A stretch of 21,890 nucleotides of DNA from DAOUMF01 sp034411955 (GTDB lineage Bacteria > Chloroflexota > Dehalococcoidia > SM23-28-2 > RBG-16-64-32), in contig DAOUMF010000151.1 in the NCBI GenBank assembly GCA_034411955.1, forward strand, positions 1-21,890, given 5' to 3'. Position 1 is the stretch's first letter, and each line of letters starts with the position of its first letter. The position numbers were made by a program, and so were the translations under genes. Positions 8,149-14,642 of the stretch are shown in pieces. The notes under the pieces are model-generated. The model was not told the origin of the DNA. It saw only the letters and a program-made list of their open reading frames with translations, and ran no database searches.

Positions 8149-9273
8149 ATGCCATCTACGAAGGAGCGACTGCTTGAGACCAAGGGCAAGCGGGTGCGCA
8201 CCCTGAAGGGGCTCATCCTCAGCGGCGGGAAGGGCAGCCGCCTGCGGCCCTTCACCTATACCAACGCCAAACAACTCGTGCCGATCGCCAACAAGCCTGT
8301 GCGCTTCTACACCATCGCGCAGCTCGGCGAGTGCGGCATCCGGGACATCGCCATCGTGGTGGGCGATACGGCTGAGCAGGTACGGGCCGCTGTGGGCGAC
8401 GGGTCGGCGTTCGGGGCCAGGGTGGAGTACGTACAGCAGGAGGCGCCCCTGGGGATTGCCCACGCCGTCAAGATCGCCCGCGACTACATCGGGGAGACTC
8501 CCTTCGTCCTGTATCTGGGCGATAACTTCCTCCTGGGTGGGGTCAAGTCCTTCGTGGACCGCTTCCGGGAGAACAAGGCCAACTGCCAGATACTGCTGCA
8601 CCCGGTGGACAACCCCCAGGCCTTCGGAATCGCCGAGTTCGTCGACGGCCGGGTGACGCGCATCGTGGAGAAGCCTGCCAGCCCGCCCTCCAACCTGGCC
8701 GTCGTCGGCATCTACATGTTCGACCACCACGTGTTCGAGGCGGTGGAGCGGATCAAGCCCTCCGCCCGTGGTGAGCTGGAGATCACCGACACCATCCAGT
8801 ACCTGATCGATAAGGGACTGCATGTCCAGACGGAGGTGCTGGATCGCTACTGGATCGACACGGGCAAGATGGACGACATCCTGGAGGCGAACCGCGTCGT
8901 CCTCCAGACCATGACGCCCGCCAGCCAGGGGCAGGTGGACGAACGAACCCGCGTCTACGAGCCGGTGATCCTGGGGAAGGGCGCCAGGGTGGTGAACAGC
9001 GTGTTGCGGGGGCCGCTTATCATCGGTGAGGACACCGAGGTCATAGACTCCTACGTGGGCCCCTTCACGTCCATAGATCACCACTGCCGCCTCAAGGGCG
9101 TGCGCGTGGGCGAGAGCATCATCCTGGAGCACACGAGCATCGAGGACATCCACTGGCCGATAGAGCACAGCCTCATCGGCCGCTACGTGACGCTGCGGTT
9201 CGGCCAGGCGGTGGGCGGCAGCTACAGCCTCACCCTGGGCGACCACAGTCAGATCGAGATGCCGGGCACCTAG
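8149..9273 (+). CDS. rmlA: Glucose-1-phosphate thymidylyltransferase, long form
   Basis: First enzyme of dTDP-L-rhamnose synthesis: glucose-1-phosphate + dTTP to dTDP-glucose. The 374-residue protein shows the nucleotidyltransferase signature SGGKGSRLRP (25-34), KQLVPIANKP (41-50), LGDN (123-126), EKP (174-176), GELEITD (208-214) and YWIDTG (234-239). After residue ~265 it continues into a left-handed beta-helix-like tail (VILGKGARV, GPLIIGEDTEV, GPFTSI), which the ~290-residue classical RmlA lacks; this long form is the type found with StrD-like enzymes and in many Chloroflexota, Actinobacteria and Archaea. The tail could have another role, such as oligomerisation or regulation. An N-terminal extension of ~17 residues precedes the usual start. 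It is 22 bp after the GT2 gene and 2 bp before rmlB, so clearly co-transcribed. Confidence 0.93.
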   Translation: MPSTKERLLETKGKRVRTLKGLILSGGKGSRLRPFTYTNAKQLVPIANKPVRFYTIAQLGECGIRDIAIVVGDTAEQVRAAVGDGSAFGARVEYVQQEAPLGIAHAVKIARDYIGETPFVLYLGDNFLLGGVKSFVDRFRENKANCQILLHPVDNPQAFGIAEFVDGRVTRIVEKPASPPSNLAVVGIYMFDHHVFEAVERIKPSARGELEITDTIQYLIDKGLHVQTEVLDRYWIDTGKMDDILEANRVVLQTMTPASQGQVDERTRVYEPVILGKGARVVNSVLRGPLIIGEDTEVIDSYVGPFTSIDHHCRLKGVRVGESIILEHTSIEDIHWPIEHSLIGRYVTLRFGQAVGGSYSLTLGDHSQIEMPGT

Positions 9274-9275
9274 AG

Positions 9276-10337
9276 ATGCTCGATAACGCGCGCATCCTGG
9301 TCACCGGCGGCTGCGGCTTCATCGGCAGCAACTTCATCCTGCACCTGCTGGATCGCTATCCCGGCTGCCAGGTGGTGAACCTGGACAAGCTGACCTACGC
9401 CAGCAACCCGGCCAACCTGCGGGACGTGGAAGGCGACCCGCGATACCGGTTCGTGCGGGGCGACATCTGCGATGCCGCCGTGGTGGACCAGGTCATGGCG
9501 GAGGTGGACGTGGTGTTCAACTTCGCCGCCGAGACCCACGTGGACCGCTCCCTCATGGAGGCCGGCTCCTTCATCCTGACCGATGTTCTTGGCACCCATG
9601 TCCTCCTGGACGCGGCCCGGCAGCATGCCAACGTCCGTCGTTATGTTCAGGTGTCCACCGATGAGGTGTACGGGGAGATGTCGCCCGGGGTCTATGCCCG
9701 CGAGACCGATCCGCTCCACCCTCGTAGCCCTTACGCCGCAAGCAAGGCCGGCGGCGACGCTCAGTGCATCGCCTTCTTCGAGACCTACGGGCTGCCCGTA
9801 ACCATCACCCGTGCCGCCAACAACATCGGTCCCCGCCAGCACGTGGAGAAGGTGGTGCCCTTGTTCGTGACCAGCGCCATGAGGGACCAGCCGCTACCGT
9901 TGTACGGCGACGGCCGCCAGGTCCGTGACTGGCTCTATGTGGAGGACCACTGTCGCGCTCTCGATCTCATCGCCCGGGAGGGCCAGCCGGGGGAGGCGTA
10001 CAACATCGGCGCCGACAATCATCAGGAGAACATCCGCGTGGCGGAGGCCCTCCTCCAGCTCCTGGAGAAGCCTCTGAGCCTGATCCGCTTCGTGGAGGAC
10101 CGGAAGGGGCACGACCGCCGCTACGCCATCGATTCGTCGAAGCTGCGAGCCCTGGGCTGGGCCCCCCAGCACGACTTCTTCTCCGCCCTGGAGAGAACCG
10201 TCCGCTGGTATCAAGAGAACCGCTGGTGGTGGGAGCCCATCTACGCCGGTCCCTTCCGCGACTACTACCAGCGCCAGTACGGGGAACGCCTCGCCAGCGG
10301 CGTCCCCTACGACCCCGAAGGAGCGTCGTCCCGATGA
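9276..10337 (+). CDS. rmlB: dTDP-glucose 4,6-dehydratase
   Basis: Second step of the rhamnose pathway: dTDP-glucose to dTDP-4-keto-6-deoxyglucose with tightly bound NAD. The 353-residue protein is a full-length extended short-chain dehydrogenase. Visible motifs: the Rossmann GGCGFIG (11-17), AAETHVDRS (84-92), STDEVYGE (127-134) with the Thr-Asp-Glu catalytic residues, the YAASK motif (Tyr153, Lys157), and NNIGPRQ (182-188) in the sugar-nucleotide site. The C-terminal EN.WWW motif (ENRWWWEP) is typical of RmlB. ATG follows the rmlA stop by 2 bp; its stop overlaps the next start (ATGA at 10334-10337), implying translational coupling. Confidence 0.96.
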   Translation: MLDNARILVTGGCGFIGSNFILHLLDRYPGCQVVNLDKLTYASNPANLRDVEGDPRYRFVRGDICDAAVVDQVMAEVDVVFNFAAETHVDRSLMEAGSFILTDVLGTHVLLDAARQHANVRRYVQVSTDEVYGEMSPGVYARETDPLHPRSPYAASKAGGDAQCIAFFETYGLPVTITRAANNIGPRQHVEKVVPLFVTSAMRDQPLPLYGDGRQVRDWLYVEDHCRALDLIAREGQPGEAYNIGADNHQENIRVAEALLQLLEKPLSLIRFVEDRKGHDRRYAIDSSKLRALGWAPQHDFFSALERTVRWYQENRWWWEPIYAGPFRDYYQRQYGERLASGVPYDPEGASSR

Positions 10338-10789
10338 TCCAGGGAGTGGAAAGCAAGCAGCTAGTCAGGCACGCCGACGAGCGCGGCTTCCTGATGGAGC
10401 TCTTGCGCAGCGACGACTCGATCTTCACCAAGTTCGGCCAGTGCTACGTCTCCATGAACTACCCGGGGGTAGTGCGGGCGTGGCACTACCACAAGAAGCA
10501 GGATGACCACTTCGTCGCGGTGAAGGGGATGATCAAGGTCGGCCTGTGCGACATGCGCGAGGACTCCCCCACCCGCGGCGAGGTCAACGAGTTCTATCTG
10601 GGGGACAACAACAATATCCTCCTCAAGATACCGATGGGGGTCGCTCACGGCTACAAGACCATCGGGGTGGAGCCCTCTCTCCTCATCAACTTCCCTTCGG
10701 AGGCGTACAGTCCGGCGGAGCCGGACGAGTACCGCCTCCCCTGGAATACCGATGAGATCCCCTTCAACTGGGAGATCGAGTTCAAGTAG
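10334..10789 (+). CDS. rmlC: dTDP-4-dehydrorhamnose 3,5-epimerase-like cupin, short form
   Basis: By position between rmlB and rmlD and by sequence this is the epimerase of the rhamnose pathway: it converts dTDP-4-keto-6-deoxyglucose to dTDP-4-keto-rhamnose. It is 151 residues, shorter than classical RmlC (~185). The cupin core shows VVRAWHYHKKQ (47-56), standing where classical RmlC has GVLRGLHYQ, then DMREDSPT (73-80), IPMGVAHGYK (99-108) and a Tyr near 125 in FPSEAYSP. The AWHYH variant suggests a divergent subfamily, so a related 3,4- or 3-ketoisomerase activity cannot be excluded from sequence alone. The start is the ATG at 10334 overlapping the rmlB stop; the frame is open further upstream, but that part overlaps rmlB and reads as low-complexity arginine/proline. 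The stop abuts the rmlD start directly. Confidence 0.85.
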   Translation: MIQGVESKQLVRHADERGFLMELLRSDDSIFTKFGQCYVSMNYPGVVRAWHYHKKQDDHFVAVKGMIKVGLCDMREDSPTRGEVNEFYLGDNNNILLKIPMGVAHGYKTIGVEPSLLINFPSEAYSPAEPDEYRLPWNTDEIPFNWEIEFK

Positions 10790-11692
10790 ATGCGGGCCTG
10801 TCCTGAGCCCCGTCGAAGGATCCTTATCACGGGCGGCCGCGGCCAGCTAGGTCGCGCTCTCCAGGAGTCCCTGGCCCAGCATCAGGTCTCTGCCCTCGAC
10901 CTTCCAGAGATGGACGTCACGGACGCCGAGGACGTCCGGCGTGCCTTTGACGAGCTGCGGCCGGAGCTGGTTGTCCACGCCGCTGCCTGGACCGACACTG
11001 CGGGTTGCGAGTCGGATCCAGAGCGGGCGCTGCTGGTCAACGGCGAGGGGAGCCGGCAAGTGGCCGAGGCCTGCGCGCGCACCGGGGCAGCCGTGCTCTA
11101 CGTTAGCACCAATGAGGTGTTCGACGGAGAGACGGCTGAGCCCTACCGGGAGGAGGACGAGCCCAACCCCATCAACGCCTACGGCCGCTCCAAGCTGGAG
11201 GGAGAGCGGTGCGTGCAGTCCACCATGGAGCGGTGCTACATCGTTCGGACTGCATGGCTGTACGGGCCGGGAAGGGTGAGCTTCCCTGAGAAGGTCTTGC
11301 AGGCGGCGGCCGAGGCCGGGTCGCTGAAAGGGGTGACCGACGAGATCGCGTCCCCCACGTGGACGGCTGACCTGGCCGCGGCGATCGGTGCTCTCGTCCG
11401 GGGAGCGCCCTTCGGGATCTATCATCTCACGAACGGAGGGTACTGCTCTCGGTTGGAGTGGGTTCAGGAGATCGTGCGCCTCGCCGGTCTGGGCGACGTC
11501 AGGGTGGAGCCGACCAGCCAGGGCGAATTCGGGGCTCCGTACCGCAAGCCAACCTTCTCGGCGCTGGCCAACGTCAACGCGGCCGCCGTGGGCATTGAGC
11601 TGAGGCCCTGGCAGGAGGCGCTGGAAGAGCACCTTCGGCGCTCGCGGAGCGAGTCCGGGTCGGCGGCGCCCGCGCCCCAGGTTAACCGATAA
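10790..11692 (+). CDS. rmlD: dTDP-4-dehydrorhamnose reductase
   Basis: Last step of the pathway: NAD(P)H reduction to dTDP-L-rhamnose. The 300-residue protein has GGRGQLG (15-21) for cofactor binding, HAAAWTDT (63-70), STNEVFDG (106-113) and the catalytic YGRSK (Tyr131, Lys135). STNEV replaces the more common STDYV, and AWTDTAGCE replaces the usual AYT.VD.AE. The ATG begins at the base after the rmlC stop. Oddly, the N-terminus reads MRACPEPRRRILITGG where RmlD normally reads MRILITGG; the extra ~8 codons coincide with a short dispersed-type repeat (10793-10820). A 33-bp gap follows to the sugar transferase gene. Confidence 0.92.
   Translation: MRACPEPRRRILITGGRGQLGRALQESLAQHQVSALDLPEMDVTDAEDVRRAFDELRPELVVHAAAWTDTAGCESDPERALLVNGEGSRQVAEACARTGAAVLYVSTNEVFDGETAEPYREEDEPNPINAYGRSKLEGERCVQSTMERCYIVRTAWLYGPGRVSFPEKVLQAAAEAGSLKGVTDEIASPTWTADLAAAIGALVRGAPFGIYHLTNGGYCSRLEWVQEIVRLAGLGDVRVEPTSQGEFGAPYRKPTFSALANVNAAAVGIELRPWQEALEEHLRRSRSESGSAAPAPQVNR
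10793..10820 (+). repeat. Short dispersed-type repeat motif inside the rmlD start
   Basis: The stretch contains CCTGAGCCCCGTCGAAGG. It resembles a widely seen intergenic motif of the form CCTGAG-(C/T)n-GTCGAAGG. It lies in frame and accounts for the extra N-terminal residues of RmlD. Only one copy is seen in this window, so its repeat nature is from general knowledge, not shown here. Confidence 0.4.
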
Positions 11693-11725
11693 ACTTCGAC
11701 GACGTTCTTAACCGCGTAGAGAAAG

Positions 11726-12466
11726 ATGCTTGGCGTGAAGAGAAAGAAACCTAGACCGGCTAGGTTGCCCGTTCCCGTTGAGAATGCGGCGGAGACGGGC
11801 CAGACCGACTCCGGTCAACCTCTCCCAGAAGGCACGGAGATCCCCTTTAACGTGGAGCCCTACCCTACCCCCGCCGTCAAGCGGTGGTTGGATATCGTGG
11901 TGGCCGCCCTCGCCCTGGGTATCCTCTCGCCAATCTGGCTCCTGACCCTGGCCCTCATCAAGCTTGAGGGTCCCGGGCCGGCCCTCCTCAGGCAGAAGCG
12001 GGTCGGCCTGAACGGACGACTGTTCAGCTTCTACAAGTTCCGCACCATGGTCGACGGTGGAGAGAACGGCATGTCGGATCGAATCCCCAAGGGTGACCTG
12101 ACGAAGCTCCTCCTCAGCCCCCGCGGGCGCCATCCCGGCGTTACCAAGATCGGCTGGGTGCTCCGTAAGACCACCGTGGATGAGCTGCCCCAGCTCCTCA
12201 ACGTGGTGAGGGGAGATATGAGCCTGGTGGGACCACGACCGGACATGCCGGAGATTGTAGACCACTGGCCGCCCCACTTCCTTCAGCGCCACAAGGGGAG
12301 GCCGGGCATGACTGGCCTCGCCCAAGTGAACGGTCGCTCCGACCTCACGCACTATGAGAAAGTCCGTCATGACCTGGAATATGTGCGCCACCACCCGATC
12401 TCTCGCGACCTGGGGATACTGCTCAAGACCGTAGGCCTGGTTCTGAGCAAGAAGGGGGCCCGCTAA
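11726..12466 (+). CDS. Polyprenyl-phosphate sugar-1-phosphate transferase (bacterial sugar transferase family)
   Basis: Initiating enzyme of lipid-linked glycan synthesis: it transfers a sugar-1-phosphate from a nucleotide sugar to undecaprenyl phosphate at the inner membrane face. The 246 residues comprise a ~50-residue hydrophilic lead, KRWLDI (52-57), one hydrophobic membrane-associated helix (57-80), QKRVGLNG (90-97), FRTM (105-108), the catalytic Asp-Glu pair in TVDELPQLLN (D152, E153), GDMSLVGPRP (163-172) and RPGMTGLAQVNGR (192-204). This is the catalytic core of WbaP/WcaJ-type enzymes without their four extra N-terminal helices, so a small monotopic phosphoglycosyl transferase like PglC. 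The sugar (glucose, galactose or an N-acetyl sugar) cannot be read from sequence. ATG with a weak GAGAAAG-type ribosome site; 46 bp to the GT4 gene. Confidence 0.93.
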   Translation: MLGVKRKKPRPARLPVPVENAAETGQTDSGQPLPEGTEIPFNVEPYPTPAVKRWLDIVVAALALGILSPIWLLTLALIKLEGPGPALLRQKRVGLNGRLFSFYKFRTMVDGGENGMSDRIPKGDLTKLLLSPRGRHPGVTKIGWVLRKTTVDELPQLLNVVRGDMSLVGPRPDMPEIVDHWPPHFLQRHKGRPGMTGLAQVNGRSDLTHYEKVRHDLEYVRHHPISRDLGILLKTVGLVLSKKGAR

Positions 12467-12512
12467 AGCCGCTCCCCCGTCGCTGCTCCCAGGTCGCGGT
12501 CCGAAACCGCCG

Positions 12513-13712
12513 ATGCGTGTCCTGTTTCTGTCGTCGGAGCTACCGCATCCCGCCGATAGCGGCGGCACCATCAAGACGTCTACCATCCTGACCTACCTGA
12601 AGCGCCGCCATGACGTGCATCTCCTCTGCTTTCGACGAGAGCCTCTGACCCAGGAGCAGGCCCGCTGGTGCGCTGATTTCGACTTGGTGGAGACGGTGCC
12701 GCTGAACCGCGGCCGCACCCCCCTCAATCTCTTGCGCAGCTACCTGATGGGGATACCCCTCAGCATTGAACGGAATCGCAGCAGCCGGATGGCGGAGCTG
12801 GTCTCAGGGCGGCTGCGCGACGACGAATACGGTGCCGTGTTCGCGGATAGCTGGCTGATGGCGCAGTACCTGCCGCCGGGGTTCCCCGGCCTGGCCCTTT
12901 TGCACGAGCACAACGCCGAGCACGTGATGTGGCATCGGCAGGCGCAGCGAGAGCGCAACCCGCTGCTCCGGGCGCTGCTCCGGCTGGAGCACCAACGAGT
13001 GCGCAGATACGAGACCTCCATCCTCCCTCGCTTCGACATCGTCTTCGCCGTCTCGGAGGCCGACCGACAGGCCCTCATCGACCTGGGATCGGAGCCGGAG
13101 CGCCTGCGGGTGCTCCCGAACCTGCCGGAGCGGTCGCTTCTGGAGCGCCCTGGCCTCTCCTTCGGCGCCACGGAGCCGGTGATCCTCTACTTCGGCACCC
13201 TGAGCTGGCAGCCCAACCTGGAGGGCCTGGAGTACTTCCTCCGCTCCGTCTTCCCCCTGGTGCGCCAACGGATGTCGCAGGTCCGCTTTGTCATCGCCGG
13301 GAAGGGGGCGCCGTCGCGGCTGCGGCGGCTGGCCCGTCGCACGGTCGGAGTGGAGTTCCTGGGCCCTGTGGCGGACGCTGAGCCGCTGTACCGCCGGGCG
13401 CGGCTGTTCGTCGAGGCTAGCCCTACGGGGGGCGGCACCCGACTGAAGGTGCTCAACGCCCTGGCCCGCGGCCTGCCTGTGGTGGCTAGCCCGCAAGGGG
13501 CCGAGGGGCTGGACGCGGTGCCGGGCCAGCACCTGCTGGTGGCGGCCGACGCGGAGTCGACGGCGGAGGCGGTGTGCCGTCTGACGGCGGATGATGGTCT
13601 GTGGCGGGTCCTGAGCGAGAACGGGCGGGCGCTGGTGCGCAGCCGATACCTGGCCGACGTGGCCTACCAACCTCTGGATGAAGTCCTCAGCACTGCCAGG
13701 GCAACAGCCTGA
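12513..13712 (+). CDS. GT4 family glycosyltransferase (GT-B fold)
   Basis: A retaining GT-B glycosyltransferase of 399 residues, predicted to extend the lipid-linked glycan at the cytoplasmic membrane face. The N-terminal domain opens with MRVLFLSSELPHPADSGG, a typical acceptor-side glycine-rich turn. The C-terminal nucleotide-sugar domain has VSEADRQAL (180-188), LYFGTLSWQPN (225-235), EFLGPV (281-286) and GGGTRLKVLNA (307-317), with the following PVVASPQGAEGL loop. Between the domains is an arginine-rich helix region (~145-170). No signal peptide or membrane span. The donor sugar is not identifiable. The gene has no clear ribosome-binding site, and its last 35 bp overlap the chosen start of the WecG/TagA gene. 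Confidence 0.9.
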   Translation: MRVLFLSSELPHPADSGGTIKTSTILTYLKRRHDVHLLCFRREPLTQEQARWCADFDLVETVPLNRGRTPLNLLRSYLMGIPLSIERNRSSRMAELVSGRLRDDEYGAVFADSWLMAQYLPPGFPGLALLHEHNAEHVMWHRQAQRERNPLLRALLRLEHQRVRRYETSILPRFDIVFAVSEADRQALIDLGSEPERLRVLPNLPERSLLERPGLSFGATEPVILYFGTLSWQPNLEGLEYFLRSVFPLVRQRMSQVRFVIAGKGAPSRLRRLARRTVGVEFLGPVADAEPLYRRARLFVEASPTGGGTRLKVLNALARGLPVVASPQGAEGLDAVPGQHLLVAADAESTAEAVCRLTADDGLWRVLSENGRALVRSRYLADVAYQPLDEVLSTARATA

Positions 13713-14553
13713 GCGACGGCGGCCGCCGGACGTGGTGGAGGTTCTTGGAGTGCGCTTCCATAACCTCAGTCGGGGTGAGGCGGCACGCGCTATCGCGGGG
13801 CTGGCCCAGACAGGCGACAAAGCGTACGTCGTCAAGCCGTACTCGGAGTTCATGCCGAGCGCAGCGCACGACGCCCGCCTGCGCGACATCCTGAACCGCG
13901 CAGACCTCTGCCTGGCCGATGGCATCGGCATCCTGTGGGCGGCCCACTACCTCTCTCTGCCCGGCGGGCCCCTGCGCGCCCTGGCCCAGCTCCCCCTTTC
14001 TATGGCCGCGATGACTCTCAACCCACGGTCGGCGCGGCGAGCCCTCAAAGAGAACATGGCCGGCGTGGACCTGACCTGGGAGATGCTGGCCAGGCTGGAT
14101 GAGGCCGGCTCGCGGGTCTTCCTCCTGGGCGGCACCGAGGAGGAGGTGCAAGGCACCAGAAGGCGCATCGAGGCGCGCTTTTCCAATCTGACGATCGTGG
14201 GCGTGCAGAACGGCTACTTCGAGGACAATGAGCGGATCGTCGAACTCATAAACGATGATCGGCCGCAGGCGCTTCTGGTGGCCCTGGGTTTTCCCCGCCA
14301 GGAGGAGTGGATGGTTGAAAACCTGCCCCACCTCAACATCAACGTGGCTATCGGCGAGGGCGGAAGCTTCTCCTTCATTTCGGGCGCCACGCCGCGGGCC
14401 CCCGGCTGGCTGCGGCGGCTCGGACTGGAGTGGCTCTACCGCCTCCTGCGGCAGCCCTGGCGCCTGCGCCGGCAGATGGCCATCCCCCGGTTCCTCTGGC
14501 TTGTAGTGAGGGAGAGGCTGCGAGCCGCCAGCGGCGGCCGCAGCCTCTGCTAG
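13678..14553 (+). CDS. WecG/TagA/CpsF family glycosyltransferase (GT26)
   Basis: A GT26 family enzyme, which adds N-acetylmannosamine(uronic acid) or a similar sugar to an undecaprenyl-linked first sugar; acts at the inner membrane face. The 291-residue protein shows ADLCLADGIGILWA (75-88) with the presumed catalytic Asp81, NMAGVDL, FLLGGTEEEV (148-157), NGYF, GFPRQEEW (204-211), GEGGSFSFISG (226-236) and the C-terminal membrane-targeting region RAPGWLRRLGLEWLYRLLRQP (from 240). Two deviations: VKPYSEF (52-58) has Tyr where the family usually has Asn, and GEGGSFSF replaces GVGG.FDF. The chosen ATG overlaps the GT4 gene by 35 bp; a GTG near 13732 would avoid overlap and give the usual start. 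It is the last gene of the operon and converges on the subtilase gene. Confidence 0.88.
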   Translation: MKSSALPGQQPERRRPPDVVEVLGVRFHNLSRGEAARAIAGLAQTGDKAYVVKPYSEFMPSAAHDARLRDILNRADLCLADGIGILWAAHYLSLPGGPLRALAQLPLSMAAMTLNPRSARRALKENMAGVDLTWEMLARLDEAGSRVFLLGGTEEEVQGTRRRIEARFSNLTIVGVQNGYFEDNERIVELINDDRPQALLVALGFPRQEEWMVENLPHLNINVAIGEGGSFSFISGATPRAPGWLRRLGLEWLYRLLRQPWRLRRQMAIPRFLWLVVRERLRAASGGRSLC

Positions 14554-14554
14554 G

Positions 14555-14623
14555 CGCCGCTCCACTAGCTGCGCTCACCACGGCGGACGACTTTCATTGT
14601 CCCGCAGTGGGCTCTGAGCGGCG
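14555..14623. terminator. 8-bp inverted repeat between convergent genes, possible bidirectional terminator
   Basis: CGCCGCTC (14555-14562) and GAGCGGCG (14616-14623) are perfect complements separated by 53 bp. They start 2 bp after the WecG stop and end 20 bp before the subtilase stop. No T-run on either side; low confidence, but nothing else in the 89-bp gap can end either transcript. Confidence 0.25.
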
Positions 14624-14642
14624 AGCCTGGAGGGGTCGTCTG

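Noticed and set aside
10226..10333. 36-codon upstream extension of the rmlC-like gene
   Set aside because: It overlaps rmlB in another frame, and its translation is Arg/Pro-rich low complexity; ATG 10334 overlaps the rmlB stop in the usual coupled way.
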